A program made the translations under genes and the position numbers. Shown piece after piece: positions 52,990-61,847 of a DNA stretch of 64,000 nt. The first letter of the stretch is position 1. Each line of letters begins with the position of its first letter. Source of the DNA: an uncultured Paracoccaceae bacterium. Lineage in GTDB: Bacteria; Pseudomonadota; Alphaproteobacteria; Rhodobacterales; Rhodobacteraceae. Under the pieces are notes generated by a model that saw only the letters and a program-made list of their open reading frames with translations, ran no database searches and was not told the origin of the DNA. Location: contig CAKSTR010000007.1 in the NCBI GenBank assembly GCA_934500835.1, forward strand, positions 1 through 64,000. The letters are read 5' to 3'.

Positions 52990-54528
52990 ATGACCAGAAT
53001 CCATGGATTGTCCCGTCGCGGTTTCCTGCGGAACGCAGGTGCCTTGGGGCTGATCGCCGCCGCGCCGCTGCCGGCCTTCGCGCAGGACGCGCCGAAGCGC
53101 GGCGGCACGCTGGCGATCGGCATCGAGGGCGCCTCCACCGGCGACAGCCTCGACCCGCGCACCTTCAACTCGCCCTATTGGGGCGTCGTCTCGGGGACGA
53201 TCTTCAACACCCTTGTCGAGACTTACGGGCCGTCGAACGAGTTGCGCCCCGGGCTGGCGAAGTCCTGGGAGGGCAGCGAGGGCGGCAAGCGCTGGGTGTT
53301 CGATCTGGTGGAAGGTGCGACCTTCCACGACGGCCGTCCCGTCACCGCGGCGGATGTGATCTATTCTCTGCGCATCCACGATGCCGAGGAGTCCCGCTCG
53401 AACTCCCGCGCGATCGCGGCCTCCATCGCCGAGGCGGTGGCAGAGGGTTTGACCCGGGTGATCTTCGATCTGCACGAGGCGAATTATTTCTTCCCGGCCA
53501 TGTTGAGCAATTACCCGCTCTGCATCATCCCCGAGGGCACCACCACCTTCGATGGCATCGGCACGGGTCCCTACAAGCTCGCCCGCTTCTCTCCCGGCGA
53601 GGTGATCGAGGCGGTGCGCCATGATGGCTATTTCAAGCCGGACAGCGCCTGGGTCGACCAGGTGGTGATCCTCGCCGCAAACGATCCCGCGGCTCGGGCC
53701 AGCGCCTTCCAGAGCGGACAGCTGCACATCGCCAGCATGTTGGAAAGCCGGACCGCCGCGCTGCTGGGATCGCTGCCGGGCAAGCAACTGATCCCCTATC
53801 AGGGGTCGCAGTTCGCGGGCTTCAACCTTCGGGCGGATACCGAGCCTTTCAACAATGCCGACCTGCGCATGGCGCTGAAGCTGGCCGTCGACCGCGAGGA
53901 TGTGCTGGCCCGCGTCTATGGTGGCATGGGCCGCATCGGAAACGACACGCCGATTCCGCCCAACGACCCGCTGTTCGCCGCCGATATTCCGCAAAACAGC
54001 TACGACCCGGAAAAGGCGGCGGCGCTGTTCAAGAAATCCGGCTTCTCGGGGACGCTGACGCTCAGGACCTCGGAAGCTGCGAGTGCCGCGGCCGTCGACA
54101 TGTCCGCGTTGTTCCGGGAACATGCGGCACGCGCGGGCATCAATTTCGAGGTGGTGCGCGAACCCGCAGATGGCTTCTGGACCAATGTCTGGGGGCAGGC
54201 CCCGTTCCATTCGACGCTCTGGGGGGCCCGGCCGACGGCGGACATGATCCTGACCACCGCCTATTCCACCGGCTCGCCGGGGAACGACACCCATTGGTCG
54301 AACCCGGCTTTCGATGCGGCGATCGCCGCCGCGCGGGGCGAGGCGGACGAGGCGAAGCATCGGGAATATTACGTCGAGGCGCAACGGCTCCTGTCATCGG
54401 ACGGCGGCGTGATTATTCCGGTCTTCGGCGATGTGATCGAGGGGCTCAGCACCGATGTGCAGGGCTATGTGTCCGGCACCCAGCCGCTGGCGAACTATCG
54501 TGCGGCCGAGCAGGTCTGGTTCGCCTGA
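52990..54528 (+). CDS. Dpp/Opp-type substrate-binding protein (SBP_bac_5), Tat signal
   Basis: The 512-residue protein has a Tat-type signal (TRIHGLSRRGFLRNAGALG, cut after AFA) and an SBP_bac_5 fold: TLAIGIEGASTGDSLDPRTF, WVFDLVEGATFHDGRPVTA and FAGFNLRADTEPFNNADLRM. Family members bind peptides, but many in alphaproteobacteria bind small amines or opines. The context suggests a betaine-type ligand. It heads the importer operon. Confidence 0.85.
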   Translation: MTRIHGLSRRGFLRNAGALGLIAAAPLPAFAQDAPKRGGTLAIGIEGASTGDSLDPRTFNSPYWGVVSGTIFNTLVETYGPSNELRPGLAKSWEGSEGGKRWVFDLVEGATFHDGRPVTAADVIYSLRIHDAEESRSNSRAIAASIAEAVAEGLTRVIFDLHEANYFFPAMLSNYPLCIIPEGTTTFDGIGTGPYKLARFSPGEVIEAVRHDGYFKPDSAWVDQVVILAANDPAARASAFQSGQLHIASMLESRTAALLGSLPGKQLIPYQGSQFAGFNLRADTEPFNNADLRMALKLAVDREDVLARVYGGMGRIGNDTPIPPNDPLFAADIPQNSYDPEKAAALFKKSGFSGTLTLRTSEAASAAAVDMSALFREHAARAGINFEVVREPADGFWTNVWGQAPFHSTLWGARPTADMILTTAYSTGSPGNDTHWSNPAFDAAIAAARGEADEAKHREYYVEAQRLLSSDGGVIIPVFGDVIEGLSTDVQGYVSGTQPLANYRAAEQVWFA

Positions 54529-54589
54529 ACCCGGACGTCGCAGCGCTATTGGGTGGCCGATCTGTTCGCAGGTCGGCCCGGAGGAAGCC

Positions 54590-55831
54590 ATGTTTCTGGA
54601 CGAACGCAAGGCCACCTATCTGAACGCCGAGGGCAGGGGCAGGCCGCTGGTCTCGCCGATCCCGGCCGAGACGCTGCGCCGGGCGCGGATGTATCGCCTG
54701 GCCCGGCTGCGCGAGCAGATGGCGGCGGCGGATGTGGCGGCGCTGCTGCTCTACGATCCGATCAACATCCGCTATGCCTTCGACAGTTCCAACATGATGG
54801 TCTGGACCGCGCACAACCCGGTCCGCTACGCGCTGATCCTGAACGGCGGCCCGGCGATCCTGTTCGAGCTGCCGGGGACGGAGAAGGCGGCCCGCGGACT
54901 GCCCGGCGTGGACGAGATCCGGCCGGCGAAGATCTGGATGTTCATGGCGCAGGGCGACAAGGCCGACCTGCATCTTGCCGTCTGGGCCGCCGAGATCGCC
55001 GATCTGCTGCGCGGGGCGGGGGGCGGCAACCTGCGGTTGGCCGCCGACCGGCTGGAGGCCCATGCCGCCCATGTGCTGGAAGGCCACGGCATCACCGTCA
55101 CCGACGGCACCCGGCTGACCGAGATCGCCCGCTCGATCAAGTCGTCCGACGAGATCGAACTGATGCGCTGGACCATCCGGGTCTGCGAGGCCGGCATGGC
55201 CCGCATCGCCGAACATTCCGTCCCCGGCGTCACCGAGCAGGAGCTTTGGGCGCATCTGCATTTCGAAAACGCCCGCTCGGGTGGCGAATGGCTGGAGACC
55301 AAGCTGCTGACCGCCGGGCCGAACACCAATCCATGGTATCATGAATGCTCGGCGCGGCCGGTGCGGGAAGGCGAGATGATCTCCTTCGACACCGACATGA
55401 TCGGCCCCTACAGCTATTGCGCCGACCTGTCGCGCAGCTGGACCTGCGGTTTCGTGCCGATGACCGATCTGCAACGGCGGATCTATGGCACCGCGCTGGA
55501 ACAGATTCACCACAACCTGGCGCTGGTGCAGCCGGGGACGAGCTTCGCCGAGTTCAATGAGCGCAGCTGGCGCATCCCCGACCGTCACATCCCCTATCGC
55601 TATTCCAACGCCTGCCACGGCGTCGGCATGGCCGACGAATGGCCGGTCATCCCGCTGCACCCCGACTGGTCGAACCGCACGATGGCGGGCGAGTTCCAGC
55701 CGGGCATGGTGGTCTGCGTCGAAAGCCTGATGGCCGAAGCAGGCAGCGAATCCGTCAAGCTCGAAACCCAGGTCCTGATCACCGAGACCGGGCACGTCCG
55801 GCTCGACAGCTTTCCCTTCGAGGAGGTCTAG
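54590..55831 (+). CDS. DddP-like M24 metalloenzyme
   Basis: The 413-residue protein follows a GGAGGAAGCC site. It resembles the DMSP lyase DddP along its length: YDPINIRYAFDSSNMMVWTA, GGEWLETKLLTAGPNTNPWY, FDTDMIGPYSYCADLSRSW, HGVGMADEW and PGMVVCVESL. Metal ligands (two Asp, His, two Glu) and the aspartate six residues after the active-site His, catalytic in DddP, are kept. DddP splits DMSP into acrylate and dimethylsulphide. Here it sits between the binding-protein and permease genes of an importer, beside betaine demethylases, so its substrate may be DMSP or another onium compound. Confidence 0.75.
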   Translation: MFLDERKATYLNAEGRGRPLVSPIPAETLRRARMYRLARLREQMAAADVAALLLYDPINIRYAFDSSNMMVWTAHNPVRYALILNGGPAILFELPGTEKAARGLPGVDEIRPAKIWMFMAQGDKADLHLAVWAAEIADLLRGAGGGNLRLAADRLEAHAAHVLEGHGITVTDGTRLTEIARSIKSSDEIELMRWTIRVCEAGMARIAEHSVPGVTEQELWAHLHFENARSGGEWLETKLLTAGPNTNPWYHECSARPVREGEMISFDTDMIGPYSYCADLSRSWTCGFVPMTDLQRRIYGTALEQIHHNLALVQPGTSFAEFNERSWRIPDRHIPYRYSNACHGVGMADEWPVIPLHPDWSNRTMAGEFQPGMVVCVESLMAEAGSESVKLETQVLITETGHVRLDSFPFEEV

Positions 55832-55873
55832 CCGAATGCCCCTCCGGTTTTTCTCCGGGTCAAGGTTCGCCTG

Positions 55874-56860
55874 ATGCGCAAGATCCGTCTCCATTCGTCG
55901 CCCGTAAGGGATTTCGTTGTCTCCCGTGCGGTATCAGGCGTCATCTCCCTCATTCTGGTCACTGCCCTGATCCTCATCGGCACCGCGATGCTGCCCGGTG
56001 ATACCGCCAGCGCGCTCCTGGGTCAGAATGCGACTCCCGAGGCGCTGGACGCGCTGCGCCGTGACCTCCGGCTCGACGAGCCGTTGCACTATCGCTACCT
56101 GGGCTGGTTTCTCGATGTCCTGCGGGGCGACCTTGGCACCTCGCTTGCCAGCGGCCGGCCCGTGACCGAGGTGCTGCTGCCGCGGCTGGAGAATTCGATG
56201 CTGCTGGCGCTGGTCGCCGCACTTTTCCTGCTCCCGGTTGCCATCGGCGGCGGGATCGTGGCGGCGATCTGGCAGGACAGCTGGCTCGACCGGGTTCTGG
56301 GTTTCGGCTCGATGCTGTTCCTGGCGATGCCGGCCTTCCTGGTCGGCTACATCCTGATCTATGTCTTCGCGGTTCGCATGGGATGGTTCCCGTCGATGTC
56401 CGTGGCGCCTTTGATAAGCAGTCCGGCGGCCTGGGCACAGGTTCTGGCGCTTCCGGTGCTGTCGCTCGTCATCATCGGCCAAGCCCATACGATGAAGCTG
56501 ACGCGGACGGCGATCCTCGCGGTGCTGGCGTCCGACTATGTGCTGATGGCCGAAGTAAAGGGCATCTCCCGCCGTCGCATCATCCTGCGCCATGCGCTGC
56601 CGAACGCGCTGTCGCCGATCCTGTCGATCTCGATCCTGACGGTGGCCTATCTGATCGTCGACGTGGTGGTGATCGAGATCGTGTTCAGCTACCCCGGCTT
56701 GGGCAAGCTGATGGTCGATTCCGTAGCCTACCGCGACCTGACGGTGGTGCAGGCCTGTGGGCTGTTGTTCGCGCTGATCTTCATCGGGATGAACTTTCTG
56801 GCCGATTTCCTGGCGCTGCTGGCCAACCCGCGCCAGCGCGTCCCGGCCCGGGGGGTGTAG
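55874..56860 (+). CDS. Dpp/Opp-type ABC permease B
   Basis: The 328-residue permease has the DppB pattern: LPGDTASALLGQNATPEALD, LRGDLGTSLASGRPV and the EAA region VKGISRRRIILRHALPNALS, with late VFSYPGLGKLMVDSVAYRD. It forms a heterodimer with the next permease. Confidence 0.9.
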   Translation: MRKIRLHSSPVRDFVVSRAVSGVISLILVTALILIGTAMLPGDTASALLGQNATPEALDALRRDLRLDEPLHYRYLGWFLDVLRGDLGTSLASGRPVTEVLLPRLENSMLLALVAALFLLPVAIGGGIVAAIWQDSWLDRVLGFGSMLFLAMPAFLVGYILIYVFAVRMGWFPSMSVAPLISSPAAWAQVLALPVLSLVIIGQAHTMKLTRTAILAVLASDYVLMAEVKGISRRRIILRHALPNALSPILSISILTVAYLIVDVVVIEIVFSYPGLGKLMVDSVAYRDLTVVQACGLLFALIFIGMNFLADFLALLANPRQRVPARGV

Positions 56861-56863
56861 GCC

Positions 56864-57670
56864 ATGAGGAACACCGGCTTCGCCCTCTCGCTGCTCTGCT
56901 TCGCGCTGCTGGTGCTGGCGGCGGTCTTCGCGCCGCTGCTGGCGCCCTATTCCCCCAGCGACCCGGTCCATATGGCCTATGCCCCTCCCGATGCGAAGGC
57001 CCTTCTGGGCGCGGATTCGCTTGGCCGGGACATGCTGTCGCGCATCCTCTACGGGCTGCGCTACACGCTGGGTATCGCGCTTCTGGTCTCGATCCTCGCC
57101 GCTGCCACCGGCGTCACCCTGGCCTTCCTTGCCGCGTTCCGCCGCGGCTGGACCGACCTGCTGCTCGGCCGGCTGGTCGATGCGGTGATGTCGGTTCCGC
57201 AGATCATCTTCGCCCTCGTCGTCCTGGCGGTGGCCGGGGTCTCGCTGACCACGCTGGTGCTGACCATGGCAGTCCTCGAGGCAACGCTGTTCTACCGCAT
57301 CATCCGGCCCGTCGCCGGCGACATCGTGGCGATGGATTACGTGGAGGTCGCCCGCCTGCGGGGCGAGGGTCTCGGCTGGTATCTTTTCCGCGAGATCCTG
57401 CCCAATGCCGCCCCCACGCTGATCGCGGAATTCGGCATCCGCATCGCCTATGCGGTGCTGTTCATCAGCGGCCTCAGCTTCCTCGGGGTCGGCGTGCAAC
57501 CCCCCGCCGCCGACCTGGGCGGGCTGGTGCGCGAGAATGCACTGGCGATCTCGGTCGGCCAGCTGGCGCCGCTGGCCCCCGCGGTCTGCATCGCGCTGAT
57601 CACCCTGTCGGTGAACGGCATCGTGGACTGGTTCATCCACAAATACTCGATCCGCGCGGAGTTGGGCTGA
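56864..57670 (+). CDS. Dpp/Opp-type ABC permease C
   Basis: The 268-residue permease has the DppC features GADSLGRDMLSRILYGLRYT and the EAA region VARLRGEGLGWYLFREILPN, then SFLGVGVQPPAADLGGLV. It starts 3 bases after permease B and shares one base with the ATPase start. Confidence 0.9.
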   Translation: MRNTGFALSLLCFALLVLAAVFAPLLAPYSPSDPVHMAYAPPDAKALLGADSLGRDMLSRILYGLRYTLGIALLVSILAAATGVTLAFLAAFRRGWTDLLLGRLVDAVMSVPQIIFALVVLAVAGVSLTTLVLTMAVLEATLFYRIIRPVAGDIVAMDYVEVARLRGEGLGWYLFREILPNAAPTLIAEFGIRIAYAVLFISGLSFLGVGVQPPAADLGGLVRENALAISVGQLAPLAPAVCIALITLSVNGIVDWFIHKYSIRAELG

Positions 57671-59247
57671 TGGTGTCTCCTGTCCTTCGGATAGACGGCC
57701 TGCGGATCGAGGCCCGTCAGTCGATGATCCTCGACGGCATCTCCTTCGAGGTGATGCCGGGCGAGATCTTCGGCATCATCGGCGAATCCGGCGCCGGCAA
57801 AAGCACGCTGGCAATGGCGACGGTCGGGCTGTTGCGGGCGGGGTGCCGGCGCACGGCCGGCACGGTCACGCTCGCCGGCAACAGCCTGTTCGAGCTGCCG
57901 CAGCAGGCGCTGGAAAAGGTGCGGCGCACCAAGGTCGCCTATATCGCGCAAAGCGCCGCGGCGGCGTTCAATCCGTTCTACCGGCTGGCCGATCAGGTCA
58001 CCGAACTTGCCGCGCTGGAACGCGGCTTGCCGAAGGACGAGCGGGACCGGTTGGCCGCCCGTCTCTTCGCCGAGTTGCAGCTGCCGGACCCCGAGACCTT
58101 CGGCAGACGCTATCCGCATCAGGTCTCCGGCGGGCAGTTGCAGCGGGCGATGATCGCCATGGCACTGATCAACGAGCCCGACCTGATCCTCTTCGACGAG
58201 CCGACCACGGCGCTGGATGTCACCACCCAGCTTGAGGTGATCCGGCTGATCCGCAAGATCGTGAAGGAGCGCGGCTGCGGGGCGATCTACATCTCGCACG
58301 ACCTTGCCGTGGTCTCGCAACTGGCCGACAGGGTGATGGTGCTGCGGCATGGCAAAACGGTCGAGGTCGGCGCGACCCGCGACCTGATCGAGAATCCGCA
58401 GGCTGACTACACCCGTGATCTGGTCGCCAACAAGACAACCGGCAGCGGTATTGGCGATGCTGCGGCGACGGGGCCAATCATCTCGGTCAAGAATCTTGCG
58501 GCCGGCTATGGTGGTGTTTCGGCGATCCGCGACATCTCGCTGGAGCTGGCGGCGGGGCATATCACCTGTCTTGTCGGCGAATCCGGCAGCGGCAAGACCA
58601 CGCTGGCGCGCACCATCGCCGGTCTGGTCGATGTGCATGCCGGCAAGATGCATATGAAGGGCGTGCCGCTGCCCGGCCGGATCGAAGACCGCAGCTTCGA
58701 GGCCCGGCGGCGGCTGCAATACATCCACCAGCTGCCCGACCTGGCACTCAATCCCCGGCAGACGATCCGCGAGATCGTCGGCCGGCCGTTGGCGAAGTTC
58801 GGGGGGGTGCACGGTGCGGCGGCCGAAGCCCGGTTGTGCGAACTGATGCGCGACGTCGAGCTGCCGGAAGCATTTCTCGATCGGGTGCCCGGCTCGCTGT
58901 CGGGCGGGCAGAAGCAAAGAATCTGCATCGCCCGGGCGCTGGCGGCGGAACCCGAGGTGCTGATCTGCGACGAGGTCACCTCGGCGCTGGACCCGCTGGT
59001 CGAGGAAAGCGTGATCAAGCTGCTACTGCGGCTGATGGCCGAACGTCCGCTGACCATGCTGTTCATCACCCACAACCTGCTGCTGACCCGGCGCTTCGCG
59101 AATGAGGTTGTGGTGATGCAGGCAGGCAGGATCGTGGAAGAGGGGCCTGCGGCCAGGATATTCTCGGCGCCGCGGGAAGCCTACACCCGCAAGCTTCTCG
59201 ATTCCACGCCATTGATGGAGCGGGGTTGGCTGGAAGCACGGCTGTGA
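57670..59247 (+). CDS. Fused tandem Dpp/Opp-type ABC ATPase
   Basis: The 525-residue protein contains two ATPase domains. The first has GESGAGKST, VSGGQLQRAMIAMAL and LILFDEPTTALD. The second has GESGSGKTT, LSGGQKQRICIARALA and VLICDEVTSALD. It thus combines the DppD and DppF roles in one chain (YejF-like). The substitutions Q for K in the first signature and C for F in the second Walker B are mild. It completes the importer. Confidence 0.9.
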   Translation: MVSPVLRIDGLRIEARQSMILDGISFEVMPGEIFGIIGESGAGKSTLAMATVGLLRAGCRRTAGTVTLAGNSLFELPQQALEKVRRTKVAYIAQSAAAAFNPFYRLADQVTELAALERGLPKDERDRLAARLFAELQLPDPETFGRRYPHQVSGGQLQRAMIAMALINEPDLILFDEPTTALDVTTQLEVIRLIRKIVKERGCGAIYISHDLAVVSQLADRVMVLRHGKTVEVGATRDLIENPQADYTRDLVANKTTGSGIGDAAATGPIISVKNLAAGYGGVSAIRDISLELAAGHITCLVGESGSGKTTLARTIAGLVDVHAGKMHMKGVPLPGRIEDRSFEARRRLQYIHQLPDLALNPRQTIREIVGRPLAKFGGVHGAAAEARLCELMRDVELPEAFLDRVPGSLSGGQKQRICIARALAAEPEVLICDEVTSALDPLVEESVIKLLLRLMAERPLTMLFITHNLLLTRRFANEVVVMQAGRIVEEGPAARIFSAPREAYTRKLLDSTPLMERGWLEARL

Positions 59248-59363
59248 GATCATGTTCATATATGGCTATATGAACTGGTCCAAAATAGACCGTTTTGCCA
59301 GTTATCTGAGAGTTTTTGATGTTGAGCGCGTTATTTCTGGCGACGTAGCAGAATTAATCTGTT

Positions 59364-59383
59364 CATTTATGTCTACCATGCTA
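59364..59383 (+). promoter_or_regulatory. TetR-type operator copy upstream of the flavoprotein gene
   Basis: CATTTATGTCTACCATGCTA aligns with the sites at 51176 and 52934 (CATTWATGTCYA, then TGCT). It lies 40 bases before the start codon, in the AT-rich gap 59248-59423. Confidence 0.55.
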
Positions 59384-59423
59384 ATGTCATGCAACTTGCC
59401 GGGATGAAACGAAGGGGAAAGCC

Positions 59424-61832
59424 ATGAAGGCCAGATATCGTGTCGCAGTCATCGGTGGGGGCGTGGTCGGCGCTTCGATCGCCTATCATCTGACCAAGCT
59501 GGGCTGGACCGACATCGCGATCCTCGAACGCAGCGTGCTGACCGCTGGGTCCAGCTGGCACGCGGCGGGCGGGATCCACACCCTGAACGCCGATCCCAAC
59601 ATCGCGGCCCTGCAGGCCTATACCATCGACCTGCTGGGGGAACTGGAGCAGGACTCCGGCATCAACATCGGGCTGCACATGACCGGCGGCATCCTGATGG
59701 CGCGCGACCCCGACCGCTGGGATTCCCTGCGCAGCACCTATCGCATCATGCAGTCGATGGGGATCGACGATTCCCGGCTGGTGACCCCCGGCGAGATCAA
59801 GGCGCTCTGCCCGTTGGTCAATACCTCCGACCTCATCGGCGGCATGACCTCGGAGCGCGAGGGCTATGTCGACCCCTCGGGCGTGGTCCATGCCTATGCC
59901 CGCGCGGCCAAGAACCGTGGCGCCGACATCATCGAGCACAACCGGGTGCTGTCGCTGACCCAGCTGCCCTCGCTGGAATGGCAGGTGGAGACCGAGAAGG
60001 GCACGATCCTGGCCGAGCATGTGGTGAATGCGGGCGGCCTCTGGGCCAAGCAGCTGGGGCGGATGGTCGGGGTGGAACTGCCGGTCACGCCGATGGAACA
60101 CCACTACCTGGTGACCGAGGCGATCCCCGAGATCGCCGCCCTGCCGAAGGAGATGCCGACCATCGTCGACCTCGACGGCTTTTCCTACATGCGGCAGGAA
60201 CAGCATGGGATGCTGCTCGGCATCTACGAGATAAACCACAAGCACTGGCAGATGGACGGCGCCCCCTGGGACTACGGGATGGAGCTGATCCAGGAGGACA
60301 CCGACCGGATTTCCGACGAACTGGCGCTGGCCTTCCACCGCTATCCCGTCTTGCAAACCGCCGGGATCAGGCGGTGGGTCAACGGCGCCTTCACCTTCTC
60401 GCCCGACGGCAACCCGCTGGTCGGCCCGGTGCGTGGCCTGCGCAACTATTGGGTGGCCTGCGGGGTGATGGCGGGCTTCCTGCAGGGCGGCGGCGTCGGC
60501 AAGTCGCTGGCGGAATGGATGGTGCAGGGCGAGGCCGAGGCCGATATCTTCGGCATGGACATCGCCCGCTACGGCGATTTCGCCGCCAACCGCGAATACA
60601 TCCGCCAGACCACCGGCCAGTTCTACTCGCGCCGCTTCATCATGACCTATCCGAACGAGCAACTGCCAGCAGGCCGCCCGCTGAAGGTGCCGGGGGCCTA
60701 TGAGGGGATGACTTCGGCAGGTGCGGTCTGGGGCGCGAACTGGGGGCTGGAAGTGCCGCTCTACTTCGCGCCAAAGGGTTTTGCCGAAAAGCCCAGCTTG
60801 CGGCGGTCGAACGCCTTCGACATCATCGGCGCCGAGGCGCGGGCGGTGCGGGACAAGGCCGGTCTGCTCGATATCACCGGCTTCTCGCGCTACGAGGTGA
60901 CGGGGCAGGGGGCCGAGGCCTGGCTCGACCGCATCTTCGCCAGCCGCCTGCCGAAGCCCGGCCGGGCGCGGCTGGCGCCGATTCTGGGCGAGGATGGGCG
61001 GTTGAAGGGCGACCTGACGCTGTTGAACTGGGGTGACGGGTCCTGGTGGATCATGGGCTCCTACTACCTGCGCGAATGGCACATGCGCTGGTTCCAGGAC
61101 CACATGGCCGAGGGTGTGGCGCTGCGCGACATCTCGGACATCGTCACCGGCTTCGCGCTGGCCGGGCCGCGGTCGCGCGAGATATTGCAGAAGCTGACGC
61201 ATCAGGATGTGGCGGCACTGCCTCTGCTTGGTTGCACCCGGATGGACCTGGGCCTGATCCGTGCCCGCGTCGCCCGGATGTCGATCACCGGCGAACTGGG
61301 CTACGAGATCAACTGCGGGGCGCTGGAGCACGCCACCCTGCGCCGCATCCTGCTGGAGGCGGGTGCAGAGGATGGGTTGACCGAATTCGGCTTCGCCTCG
61401 GGCAACGCCCTGCGGCTGGAAAAAAGCTTCGGCGTTTGGTCGCGCGAGTTCACCCAAGGCTACACGCCGGGCCAGACCGGGCTGGACCGTTTCATCGACT
61501 GGGACAAGAAAGGCTTCATCGGCGAGGCCACCGCCCGTGCCGAGCGCGATGGAAACCCGTCGAAACAGGTGCTGGTCACGCTGGAGATCGACGCCAAGGA
61601 TGCCGACGCCAGCGGCTACGAGCCGATCTGGCAGGATGGCAAGCTGGTCGGCTACGTCACCTCGGGCGGCTACGGTCACACCATCGGCAAAAGCCTCGCG
61701 CTGGCGATGGTGGACCGGGCGGTCGCCACCGAGGGCACCGTGCTTTCCACCCATATCACCGGCGAGGAACGCCGGGCCACGGTCATCCAAGCCTCGCCCT
61801 ATGATCCCGAAGGCAGGGCGATGCGCGGATGA
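59424..61832 (+). CDS. Dimethylglycine dehydrogenase-like flavoprotein (DAO plus GcvT)
   Basis: The 802-residue protein has a Rossmann FAD motif (VAVIGGGVVGASIAYHL), the covalent-FAD histidine context AGSSWHAAGG as in DMGDH, a DAO domain to about 390, and C-terminal FAO_M/GcvT domains with YEVTGQGAEAWLDRIFASRL and SITGELGYEINCG. Such enzymes oxidise N-methyl groups and pass the formaldehyde to tetrahydrofolate. It should act after the demethylation that yields a tertiary amine. Confidence 0.85.
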   Translation: MKARYRVAVIGGGVVGASIAYHLTKLGWTDIAILERSVLTAGSSWHAAGGIHTLNADPNIAALQAYTIDLLGELEQDSGINIGLHMTGGILMARDPDRWDSLRSTYRIMQSMGIDDSRLVTPGEIKALCPLVNTSDLIGGMTSEREGYVDPSGVVHAYARAAKNRGADIIEHNRVLSLTQLPSLEWQVETEKGTILAEHVVNAGGLWAKQLGRMVGVELPVTPMEHHYLVTEAIPEIAALPKEMPTIVDLDGFSYMRQEQHGMLLGIYEINHKHWQMDGAPWDYGMELIQEDTDRISDELALAFHRYPVLQTAGIRRWVNGAFTFSPDGNPLVGPVRGLRNYWVACGVMAGFLQGGGVGKSLAEWMVQGEAEADIFGMDIARYGDFAANREYIRQTTGQFYSRRFIMTYPNEQLPAGRPLKVPGAYEGMTSAGAVWGANWGLEVPLYFAPKGFAEKPSLRRSNAFDIIGAEARAVRDKAGLLDITGFSRYEVTGQGAEAWLDRIFASRLPKPGRARLAPILGEDGRLKGDLTLLNWGDGSWWIMGSYYLREWHMRWFQDHMAEGVALRDISDIVTGFALAGPRSREILQKLTHQDVAALPLLGCTRMDLGLIRARVARMSITGELGYEINCGALEHATLRRILLEAGAEDGLTEFGFASGNALRLEKSFGVWSREFTQGYTPGQTGLDRFIDWDKKGFIGEATARAERDGNPSKQVLVTLEIDAKDADASGYEPIWQDGKLVGYVTSGGYGHTIGKSLALAMVDRAVATEGTVLSTHITGEERRATVIQASPYDPEGRAMRG

Positions 61833-61847
61833 GGCCGGAGTGAACCG

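Noticed and set aside
54590..55831. Creatinase feeding sarcosine to the sarcosine oxidase
   Set aside because: Blocks around the metal site and the N-terminal domain match DddP much better than creatinase, although function still needs testing.
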